From Ichthyophis bannanicus (taxonomy: Eukaryota; Chordata; Amphibia; Gymnophiona; Ichthyophiidae), in NCBI GenBank assembly GCA_033557465.1, contig CM066035.1, positions 917,114,235 through 917,178,234 of the forward strand: a DNA stretch of 64,000 nt. The letters are read 5' to 3'. Numbering within the stretch: position 1 is the first letter of the stretch; each line of letters starts with the position of its first letter. A program made the translations under genes and the position numbers. The notes below the pieces were generated by a model. The model searched no databases, was not told where the DNA came from, and saw only the letters and a list, made by a program, of their open reading frames with translations. Of the stretch, positions 55,030 through 64,000 are shown one piece after another.

Positions 55030-56690
55030 CAGTTGGCAACCCTAAGCCCATACCACAAGAATCAAAATTATTCTAAAATATGAATAGGATCATGGGTGCT
55101 TAATGATAAGTTACAGCATGCTGGAGTCAATGTCTCTTTCTATATAAGAATGTCATTACTTTCATTCAGGCTTCCTTCAGAAGGGCTGTATCTGTATTTT
55201 GTTAAAGATCATCACACAAAGTTGGTCTCTGGGTTTCATTACGCCATCATTGACCTGGAGGCTGGTAATGGTAGTAAACATTCTTAGCTGTAGTAATATA
55301 TTAAGCAGTTGAAAAAACAAGAATGAAAAGTGATCCCTGTTAATATTACTGTCTCCCATTCTCTCCTTCCTCCTTTATCTCTTTCTATCCCTCTTCTCCT
55401 TCCCCTATTAATTTTCCTCTCTCCCTTTCCTGCTCTTTTCCTTTCGTTCCATCCTCTTTGTGCTTTTTTTGCTATCTCTCTCTCTTCCCTTCCTTTTCTT
55501 CTCCTTTTCTCTTCCCTATACCCTTCATCCCCTCCCCTTTGTTCCCCTCTAATATTTTTTTTCCATAGTGCATACCACATTACTGCCTGGAGATTGCCGT
55601 TTGTGCTTTCCTGCCTCCCACTCTTCGGAGATTACTACGGGCCTGCTGGAGCCTGGTGGTAAGGGTGAGAACGTGACAGCATAGCTTAATGACATGCTAA
55701 TTATAAATGGTGAAGGAATTTTGCTGGAGTCTGCAAGGTTGCTGGCAGCAGAAAAATGCCTGGATTCAGTCGAAAAGCTGCTTTACCGAGAGCTGGTGCG
55801 ATAGAGAATGTAAAGCGCATTAAATCACAAAACACACGTTTGGCTTTCACAGGATTCCTTTATATACTTTAAGGAAAGGAAAAACACCACATTATTTTTC
55901 CCAGGCTTAATGTACAGTACTATCAAATGCCATGGAAAATACACTACAAAAGAACAATTTTGGAGGTGGAGGTGGAGAGAGAGAGAGATTTAGCTGAGAA
56001 GAGCATATGGCATAAATAAGAAGCAAAAAAGGTTTGTACATTTATAAAAGGAATCTTGAATTAATTAGATTTGAGATTTGGGGGTCAGAGGCTCTACTAT
56101 AATTGTAAATCAGGGCTGTGGTTGATGAATATCTGTGCTGGTCAGATGTCTTCTAAATAGGATTGTAAGTCACATTCTAGAAGGCAGATCTGTGAATGAT
56201 TGCTCAGTGACTTCCAGTTCAGACCTGCTCCATGTATTACTTCAAATCAGTATGTTACTGCAAAGAGAAAATGTCAGGCATAGCTCAGAATGTGTTTCTT
56301 AGCTGTTATCATGGACGAAGAGCAATGTCACTAGAGCATCATTTGTGGTATGAGAACATCCTAAGTTCTTCATCGCAGTGGAGTAAATTCTGTCTAAGCG
56401 GCCCCTGCAGTGCAGTGGGGGCCTCAAGGAAGAAGGGGGCCCACTTGCAGCTGTTCCCATATTTTCTGGTGGACTTCCCCCACTAGGGGGACCCTTTAAA
56501 AATTGTTGTCTGGGGGTCCATAATTTGAATTTCTGCCACTGCTGCAAGGTCTAGTTGCCATGTAGCTTTTGGAAAGGTGGCATATAGCCTTTTATCTGGA
56601 AGTTCCCTACCAGCCATAAATACTCATATACATAAATATATGTGCTCATACAGTCAGTTGGGAGTATCTGCTGCATAAGGCCTTTTTCCC
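55030..56690. other. Unassigned sequence with a C/T-rich block
   Basis: 55340-55560 is pyrimidine-rich low complexity. ORFs (55096-55287, 56232-56486) carry no motif that I know. Confidence 0.4.
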
Positions 56691-56864
56691 CAAAGAGACA
56701 TGTTAAGAGCATGGGGCAGCTGCCAGTATTGGGTGATGGAATCTTGACTGCTGTCATAGACCTGCATTCTCTGATACCCAAATCAAGTATAGCATTCCCA
56801 GAACTCATATCCCAGAACAATCACGCCAGTCCCCTGGTCAGACCACCTTATAATTGAATTCACC

Positions 56865-57839
56865 ATGACCCTGAATAACCCCACCCAATGCAAAGAAGAT
56901 GAAAGAATAATTAGACGGTTAAAAACATTTAACAGAGACTCATTCATAAACGAAATCACTCCACAACTTCAACAGGAACTCAACACCCTTGACCTAAATA
57001 TAGAAGAATGGAACACAATAATATCCAACGCAGCATCTGCCCCAGCTATCAAAGAACCACAAACACGCAAGAGATCTAAAGCCCCATGGTACTCACATGA
57101 AATCAGAGTTGGAAAACGCGCACTCAGAAGACTGGAAAGAAAATGGAGACGGAACAAATCGCACAACCTCCTAACCCAATACAGAGACAAACAACCGGAA
57201 TATAACAATCTAATAAATGAGTGTAGACAGCAACACCATACCAACCTGATCAAGAAAGCTACTAATAGACAAAGAGAACTCTTTAGCATTGTCCAAAAGC
57301 TCATCAAGGATGACACGCAACAAAGCACCCACCACCTTGACCCACAAAAATATGCAGACTACATGAAGTCAAAAAACACCAACCAAACATGCTCTACTAC
57401 ACAACAAACAAACGATCACACGATAAATAAACATCGTCAAACCTGGGAGAGCTTCAACATACCAACAAAGCAGCAAGTAGAAGACATTATATCTGGACTA
57501 AACACTACAACTTCACTGTCAGACCCATGCCCAGTAACATGGCTCAAAGCTACAAAAAGCCAACCCTCTCATCACATTCAAAAAATGGTCAAAGATTCAC
57601 TTCAACAAGGATACAAGCCGCAACCCCTGAAGCACGCAATGATACGACCAATACTTAAAAGTAGCAATCTGAACCCCTCCGAACCAAAATCATACCGTCC
57701 CATCTCCAGCCTGCCATTCCTTGCTAAAATCTTGGAAAAGGCAGTGCAAAAGCACTTCAGGACCATATTGATATTAAAGCCCCACTGGACATACATCAGC
57801 ATGGATTTAAACCCCAACACGGCGTGGAAACACTACTAA
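56865..57839 (+). pseudogene. L2-like (family D) linker and RT start
   Basis: A 324-codon frame, long for this window. It contains KAPWYSHEIRVGKRALRRLE, a typical linker block after the endonuclease, then QRELFSIVQKLIKDD, PCPVTWLKATKSQPSHHIQK, PILKSSNLNPSEPKSYRPIS (RT motif 0/1) and LAKILEKAVQKHF. A frameshift at about 57830 leads to VFMDISVAFDTVSHTKL (motif A Asp) in another frame. Confidence 0.88.
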
Positions 57840-58009
57840 CCTCCCTCTTTGCCAACCTACTAGGAGGCATGGACAACATAAAAAACAACTTCCTGCTAGT
57901 GTTCATGGATATCTCGGTGGCCTTCGACACTGTGTCCCACACCAAGCTATTATAATGCTTACAACAGATAGGACTATGCAAGAATACCCTGAAGTGGTTC
58001 ACATCATAC

Positions 58010-58474
58010 TTGGAAGGGCGAATGCAACAAGTCAAATGTGACCAAAAGAAATCACTACAATTCCCCGTCACACAGGGAATACCTCAAGGCTCAGCCCTAT
58101 CATCAATGATCTTTAACATCTACATACAGCCCATATGCAACATCATCAAGCACTACAAACTTCACTATCACATTTATGCTGACGACATCATGGTGTACGC
58201 TCCAATCAACATACTAGCACTAAACACAACAACAACAACCAAATGCCTCAAAGACATGAATGACTGGCTCAGAGCCAACATCTTAATGGTCAACTACGAT
58301 AAAACTGAAGCAATGTTCGTCACCAGGAACCCCACTTTCATAACTCCACAAACTATCAGCATCCTAGACAAACACATAGTAGTCAAAGAAGTTAAGTATC
58401 TGGGCATCACACTAGACAGAGCTTTAAACCTGAAATCACACATCACCAAAACCTCAAACAAGGCCTATCAATGA
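58010..58474 (+). pseudogene. L2-like (family D) RT motif B-C and thumb
   Basis: TQGIPQGSALSSMIFNIYIQ (motif B), YHIYADDIMVYAPI (Asp pair), DWLRANILMVNYDKTEAMFV, EVKYLGITLDRALNLKSHIT. It ends at a stop replacing a Trp-like codon (KAYQ*LKTIRQ). The rest goes on at 58502 (LITPLLDYRNSLYQGLPQQT). Confidence 0.88.
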
Positions 58475-58747
58475 CTGAAAACAATTAGACAAATCAAACC
58501 AATGCTCTGCCAGGACCACTTCCGCACAGTGTGCCAAGCACTCATCACACCACTGCTTGATTACAGAAACTCACTATATCAAGGCCTACCTCAGCAGACA
58601 CGCCACCCACTACAGATGGTACAAAACACCACAGCACACATCATTACAGACACACCAAGGACCGAGCACATCACTCCTGTCCTACAGCAACTGCACTGGC
58701 TCCCAATGGTGACAAGAGCTAAATACAAAACAATCATGATCATCTTC

Positions 58748-59948
58748 AAAGTTATTCTCTGCTGTTTAATATTTACCTGGCCCCTCTACTCCTCTTGTTA
58801 CAGCAGTACCCAGTGTCTTCCTACGTTTACGCAGATGATATTATCTTGCTCTATCACACCTCCCCACTTTCTCTTGATCTCTCCCCCTTCAACTCCTGCC
58901 TTTCTCATGTGGCCTCTTGGCTTTCCCAACACTTCCTGCGTCTTAATCCTTCTAAGTCCACTGCTATGTGGGTATCCCTGAGTGGGTAGTGTCCCTCCAT
59001 TGCCCCCGTGATTGATTCTATCCCCATTCCTCTCGTGTCTTCTTTCCGGTATCTCGGGGTGATCCTTGACTCTTCTCTTTCCTTTCGTGATCACATCTCC
59101 TCCCTTACTAGGCGCTCTTTCGCTATCCTCCGTCAGCTTCGGGCTGTTCGTACACTTCTTCCTCTTGGTTCCCTGGTTACTCTCGTCCTTGCTCTAATTA
59201 TTAGTCGACTCGATTACTGTAACATCTTTATGGCCAATCTTCCCAATTACCAGCTCCAACGTCTCCAGCTTATTCAGAATACCGCTGCCCGTATCATCAC
59301 TTTTGCCGGCCGCTTTGATCACATCACTCCCATCCTCTTTTGCCTGCATTGGCTACCCCTCCGTGTTCGTTTTCACTATAAACTTCTTATCCTCACTCAT
59401 CGCGCTATTTATACTAATAACCCTCTGTACTTGGCGGATCTGGTTGCTCTTCACATGCCCTATCGTCAGCTTCGCTCCCTCCACGCAAATCGTCTGTCTT
59501 TACCATCCCCTTCCCATGCGCATCTTGAAAAGACCCGTCACTCTGCCTTTTTCTTTCTTGGTCCCTGGCTGTGGAATGCCCTTCCCCCGTCCCTTCGTCT
59601 TGAACCCTCCTATCCTCAGTTCAAAGTTTCACTTAAAACCTATCTGTTTCGAAAAGCGTTTGACCTCCCCCCGGATTCTCCTCCCTGATGCAACCGTAGG
59701 TTGCTGTCCTGTCCTAGCCGAGTTTGGTCCTGTTATTCCCCTGTTTGTCAGTGTTGGTTGAGTCTGTCTGTGTTTGGTTGTGATTATTGTTTGATGTCTT
59801 TATGCTTTGCGCTATTCTTTCTCTTTCTTTCCTGTCATTTTTGGCGTTCTTTTTCCATAGTTTGCAGTGTTGACCTTTTATTTTCTTTGTACACCGCTTT
59901 AATGTCTTGACATAAGCGGTCTATCAAGTGTAAATAAAAGATAAAGAT
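58748..59948 (+). mobile_element. L2-like LINE (family C), nested
   Basis: It starts in RT (LLFNIYLAPLLLLLQQYPV, SYVYADDIILLY) and continues through the C-terminal domain to a 3' UTR ending gtgtaaataaaagataaaga with a (GATAAA)n tail. The host LINE continues at 59950 (attcaccatctctcagcaga). The aaag at both edges may be the target duplication. Same family as 2550-3728 (-), better preserved. Confidence 0.9.
59008..59688 (+). pseudogene. L2-like (family C) C-terminal domain, open
   Basis: A 226-codon frame: SSFRYLGVILDSSLSFRDHI, TLVLALIISRLDYCNIFMAN, QLQRLQLIQNTAARIITFAG, FCLHWLPLRVRFHYKLLILT, HSAFFFLGPWLWNALPPSLR, SLKTYLFRKAFDL. A TAG at 58987 separates it from RT (58795-58989). This is the longest undamaged part of this family here. 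Confidence 0.88.
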
Positions 59949-60036
59949 AAAGATTCACCATCTCTCAGCAGACATACTCCAAAACGTCATAACAAGAGAC
60001 ATCAGCAATAGACCAAGAAGAACCAATAACGACAAC

Positions 60037-60240
60037 ATGATCAGCACACCTGCAGGCTATCACAAAACCAAACAAACAACATCAAAAAGAGCACCATCAC
60101 TACTGGCATCCACACTATGGAACTCCCTCCCAACGAGCCTGAGAGCATTAGATGACCTCAAAGACTTCCGCAAAGACCTCAAAACATATTTATTTATAGA
60201 AAGATATGAGCATCCAGGCAACATCCCATACCCAAACTGA
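60037..60240 (+). pseudogene. L2-like (family D) C-terminal end
   Basis: APSLLASTLWNSLPTSLRAL, LKDFRKDLKTYLFIERYEHP: the LWN-LP and LKTYLF blocks that close L2-clade ORF2. It belongs to the element that begins at 56690. Confidence 0.85.
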
Positions 60241-60490
60241 AATACCACCTACCCCGCCAACTAAACACACACCTATCCTATCCACACACACAGGTTTATC
60301 ATACCACGTTATTAAATACCCTCATGTTAAATGTTACCTTTAATTGTACTGTCTAAATGCTGTTATGTAACACTACTGTCTAAATGTTTAGATGTACCCT
60401 AATGTTAATTGTAACCCTCCAATTGTGATGTGACGTGACCACCTTGATTGAAGGATAAGGTGGTATACAAGTCTGTCTAAATAAATAAAT

Positions 60491-61075
60491 ATCTAGAATC
60501 AGGAGCCAGGAGAAAAATAGACTGGGAATGTTGAACTTTTCACTATAAAGGAAAAATATCTGATAAAAGTATCATTTAAATTGTAGATTGAGTGCACAAA
60601 CAGGGATCCCTGAGAGATACAGCATAGATACACAGAACACAATCACTTGTATCAGTGCATTGGCAACATTGACAGTCATGTAGACAGAGATTTAACCAGC
60701 CCTGGGAATTCTAATTGCTTCTAGTAGTATCACATTAGTGCCAGTGGTCCAAGGAATATTGGTATTGGCGCTGTCTGCACTGATAACAGTATCTAGTGCA
60801 TGAAGGGAAGCTTCCCTGGTACATGATGTTGCAACAGATTTTAAGTCCTCCAGATAACTGAGAGCCTCTCTGTGGAGTCTTGCATGCTATTTAAGTGCTG
60901 ATTCAGACTTCAACAGTTGAGGAGACCTAAGAGTTTGAACGTTCTTAGTGTTATGATTATGTGAACTACTCTTATCAGGAAAAGTCAGGAGTCTTCCCAC
61001 AGATTTCCTTTCTTCAAGAAAGGAGAACTTCTACCAGAGAACCCCTCCTTCACTGGTTTTGTTAAGAGAGTGTCT
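60491..61075. other. Unassigned sequence
   Basis: No motif-bearing ORF or clear repeat. Confidence 0.4.
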
Positions 61076-61079
61076 CAGG

Positions 61080-61640
61080 ACATCGTAATACAAATTTTTT
61101 TAAAGGGCTCCAGGGGTGCTCCAGGAAACTACAGACTGGTGTGAGAGTTAGCATTGTTGGGGTAACACGATCAAATTTGACTTAATAACTGGAGTGAGGA
61201 TACTAAGGAAATCTACTCCTCTAGCATTTAATTTTCAAAAGGAAGATTTTGAGAAAATGAGGAAAATGGTTTAAAAAACTCTAAAAGAAGCATCTGCAAA
61301 GGAGGTGTTGAAGTTGTTCAAAATGCTACCTTGGAAGCCAGACCATGTGCATGCCATGTATTAGAAAATGCAGAAGGAAGGCCAAATGATAGCTGGCATG
61401 GTTAAAAAGTGAGGTGAAGGAGATTATTATAGCCCCAAAAAATCATTTTTCAATAAAATGGAAAAAGAATTTGAAAGGAAGCTTTCCATAGAGGCAGAAA
61501 CGCATAATAAACACTTTTTCAGGTACATTCGAAGCAAGAAACCTATGAGCGAATCACTTAGACCATTAGATGATCGAGGGGTAAAATGGGCACTCAGGGA
61601 GCGCAAGGCCATAGTGGAGAGACTAAGGGGGTTCTTTTAG
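61080..61640 (+). mobile_element. CR1 (subfamily A-like) fragments, rearranged
   Basis: 61080-61145 (aatttttttaaagggctcca, ggaaactacagactggt) matches CR1 at about 36155-36205. 61160-61640 (aggaaatctactcctctagc, gaggaaaatggtttaaaaaa ... aggccatagtggagagacta) matches about 35345-35870, i.e. an earlier region placed after a later one. This means either two insertions or a rearrangement. Confidence 0.8.
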
Positions 61641-61960
61641 AAGCCTTATTCATGATTCACACTTATAAATATGAGTACTTACATCCAGTAAGTTGCAGCC
61701 ACGTATAAATGGCCATTTTAGAAAAGGCTAATTTTACATATGGATGCCATACCACATCAAAATTGTAAGGGAACATGTCAGGGGTGTGGCCTGGGTTGGA
61801 ACAAAAATCTGCACATGTATTCCCCATTTCATATAGGGAATGTACGTGTAAGCCCAAAATTGTCTGTCTGAATTTATACCTGCTCCCTAACACCTATAGA
61901 TTTACAGTTTATTAGATTTGATATACTGCCCCTTGTTATACATATCTGTTATACATGTCA
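61640..61960. other. Unassigned sequence
   Basis: No gene recognised. Confidence 0.4.
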
Positions 61961-62199
61961 GCTCCCTTCCAGCCTCCTCCTCATTACCCAGCCACCTACC
62001 ACTCCCATCCCCAAGTGTCAGCTCCCTTCCAGTCCCCTCCTTCCCCCGCCATATCATCTCCTTTCCAGCCCCCTCCTTACCTCATGTCATCTCCCTTCCT
62101 TCCCCCTCCTTCCCCTGGCAGACCCTCTCAGTATCCGCTCCCTTCCAGTCCTATTCTTCCATCTCTCTGCATCAGCCAGCCCATTTGTAGCCCTAGCCC

Positions 62200-63185
62200 C
62201 TAGTTTTCTTCCAGGGCCAGGAGCACTCTCCTCCCCTCCTCCATTAGCCCATTTCCAGTCCTATCCCCCAATCAGCCCATTACCAGTCCTAGCTCATTTC
62301 CAGTGCTAGCCCCCCATCAGCCCATTACCTAACTCCCCCAATAAGTCCATTTCCAGTCCTAGCTCCCCAATCAGCTCATTTCCTGTTCTAGCCCCCCTAA
62401 TCAGCCCTTTTCCAGGCCTAACCCCATCAGTCAGCCCATTACCAGACCTAGCCCCCCTCCCGATCAGCCTATTTCTATTCTTAACCCCCATCAGCCCATT
62501 TCCAGTTCTGACCCCGACGATAGCCCATTACCAGTTCTAGCCTCCCTTCCGATCAACCTATTTCTATACTTAACCCCCATCAGCCCATTTCTAGTTCTAA
62601 ACCCCCCATTGGCCCATTTCCAGTCCTAGCCCTCCCCCGATCAGCCTGTTTCTATTCTTAACCCCCCATCAGCCCATTTCCAGTTCTAACCCCCATGATA
62701 GCCCTTTACCAGTCCTAGCCCCCCTCCAGCCTATTTCTGTTCTTAACCCCCCATCAGCCCATATCCAGTTCTGACCCCCACATCAGCCCATTTCCATTCC
62801 TAGCCCCCTCCCCAAATAGCCTATTTCCATTCTTAACCCCCATCAGCCCATTTCCAGTTCTAATCCCCTGATCAGCCCATTTCCAGTCCTAGCCCCCCCC
62901 CCCCGATCAGCCTATTTCTATTCTTAACCCCCATCAGCCCATTTCCAATTCTAATCCCCCGATCAGCCCATTTCCAGTCCTAGCCCCCCCATCAGCCTGT
63001 TTCCATTCTTAACCCCCCATCAGCCCATTGACAGTTCTAACCCTTCCAATAGCCCCATTACGAGTCCTAGCCCCCCTCCAGATCAGCCTATTTCTATTCT
63101 TAACCCCCGCTCAGCCCATTTACAATTCTAACCCACCACATCAACTCATTTCCAGTCCTAGCCCCCATCAGCCCATTACTATTTA
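62200..63185. repeat. ~1-kb minisatellite
   Basis: Degenerate units of about 26-30 bp with the core cagcccatttccagtcctag, alternating with cagcctatttctattcttaa. About 30 units can be counted. Long runs of C occur between units (e.g. about 62894-62904). The preceding 61960-62200 is C/T-rich with looser repeats. Confidence 0.9.
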
Positions 63186-63254
63186 CTGTGCTACCCCTCA
63201 GCCCAGCCCAGCCCAGCCTGTCCTTCTGAAGAACTTGAAGGAAAAAAAAAGTGC

Positions 63255-63560
63255 CCTGCAGCCGCTGCCTCCCCTAAGAGCCCTAACATAGCTACCAGTC
63301 TTCCCCCCCCCCCCCTCCCCGCGACGGCTCAGCTTTGCAGAACCACGCAAAGGGAGAATATTTCCCTTTCCCGCGGCTCTGTTAAAGCTGAGCCCGCTGG
63401 CGCTGGTGCCGACTGGCTCAGCTTTAACAGAGCCACGGAAAGGGAAACACTCTCCTTTGCGTGGCTTTGCAAAGCTGAGCCAGCATGGGGGGGAAAGACT
63501 GGTAGCTATGTCAGGGCTCTTTGGGGAGGAAGTGTCCGCAAAGTACTTCAGGCTGCGGCA
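63255..63560. repeat. 300-bp foldback element
   Basis: The inner arms 63325-63395 and 63414-63482 pair (ggctcagctttgcagaacca with tggctttgcaaagctgagcc; ggctctgttaaagctgagcc with ggctcagctttaacagagcc). The outer arms extend the pairing (agccctaacatagctaccag at 63280 with its complement near 63510). Loop about 18 bp. No ORF. Non-autonomous DNA element type inferred. Confidence 0.88.
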
Positions 63561-63724
63561 ACAGCTTCTGCATCCTTTTTTTTATTTTGAAGGCATAGTG
63601 AGGCAGTCTTTTTCAGGAAAATTTTTTTTTGATATTTCAGTCCACAGCTGCTGGAGAAGGTTGACCACCCTATAGTCCCTGGACTGGCCAGGAGAGAACT
63701 CAAGGAAAGACAATTAGCAGGTAA

Positions 63725-64000
63725 GGTCTAATTTCTTCTTTTCCATTCCTTTCCTTATGATACCTAGCATTCTATTTGCCCTCTTGGCCGCCGCTGCACA
63801 CTGGACGGAGGGTTTAAATATCTTATCCACGCTGACACCTAAATCTTTTTCCTGGGTGGTGGTTCCTAATATGGAGCCTTGCATCGTGTAACCATAGTTT
63901 GGGTTTTTCTTTCCTATTTACATAATTTTACACTTGTTCACCTTAAATTTCATTTGCCATTTGGATGCCCAGTCTTCCAGGTTATCAAGATCCTCTTGCA
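63725..64000 (-). mobile_element. CR1 (subfamily A) RT region, minus strand, runs off the window
   Basis: The reverse complement matches 36730-36990: the KLEDWASKWQMKFNV region, the gttacacaatgcaag stretch, ccaccacccagg and gtgtgcagcggcggcc. In this copy, codons after FNV read on (K-C-like) where 36787 has a stop. The element continues beyond 64000. Confidence 0.9.

Larger units (their letters stand above)
56690..60490 (+). mobile_element. L2-like LINE (family D) with a nested LINE
   Basis: It contains an endonuclease end (PWSDHLIIEF near 56830-56865; SDH is the catalytic His block), a linker (56865-57350), RT (57350-58475) and C-terminal parts (58502-58745 and 59950-60240). The 3' end is ggataaggtggtatacaagt with an AAATA tail at 60490. 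The family C LINE at 58748-59948 interrupts the C-terminal domain. 5'-truncated, with several stops. Confidence 0.85.

Overview
This is repeat-dense vertebrate nuclear DNA. I recognise no complete host protein-coding gene, no rRNA, no functional tRNA gene, and no CRISPR or prokaryotic features. Nearly all coding potential is the remains of retrotransposons. The mix is DIRS-like tyrosine-recombinase retrotransposons, CR1, L2-like and RTE/BovB-like LINEs, two tRNA-headed SINE families, a Tc1/mariner element and several foldback elements. This suggests a large tetrapod genome. Abundant DIRS plus these LINE/SINE types makes a caecilian amphibian my best guess (inference, moderate confidence). Another amphibian or a non-avian reptile is not excluded.

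Layout. 0-4.1 kb: a SINE, a DIRS remnant, and a CR1 copy split by another LINE. 4.4-6.0 kb: a pyrimidine-rich minisatellite holding a SINE. 6.4-7.1 kb: DIRS end remnants. 8.2-15.6 kb: a Bov-tA-like SINE, then a nest in which an L2-like LINE carries a nearly full-length RTE LINE (8-bp target duplication) and a CR1 3' piece. 15.6-23.3 kb: an unrecognised unit with a 111-codon ORF, interrupted by a SINE and by a 6.1-kb element. That element has DIRS inverted terminal repeats and a DIRS internal complementary region but no DIRS genes. 23.7-26.05 kb: palindromic MITEs and a Tc1 element with its own insertion. 26-32 kb: mostly unrecognised sequence, with a 400-bp foldback at 29.2-29.65 kb. 32.1-33.3 kb: tandem and direct repeats. 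33.6-37.65 kb: the best CR1 copy, with ORF1 (zinc finger, coiled coil, SGNH esterase-like domain) and ORF2 (endonuclease and reverse transcriptase).

39.15-44.77 kb: a well-preserved DIRS element lacking its left end (Gag-like, RT-RNase H, tyrosine recombinase, internal complementary region, right terminal repeat). 44.8-48.2 kb: L2 and CR1 fragments. 48.24-54.23 kb: a second, more decayed DIRS with both terminal repeats; its recombinase gene is split by a SINE flanked by a 7-bp duplication. 54.2-54.4 kb (minus): a short reading frame that could be a host exon. 56.7-60.5 kb: an L2-like LINE split by another L2-like LINE. 61-64 kb: CR1 fragments, a ~1-kb minisatellite and a 300-bp foldback.

How the parts relate. 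The LINEs supply reverse transcription for the SINEs: one SINE shares its 3' tail with an L2-like LINE fragment, and the other shares blocks with both ends of the RTE. The two coding DIRS copies show the gene set that could mobilise the gene-less DIRS-ended element, whose ends differ in sequence from theirs. All insertion orders given are read from interrupted reading frames and short duplications. Family names rest on protein motifs I recognise, not on database searches.
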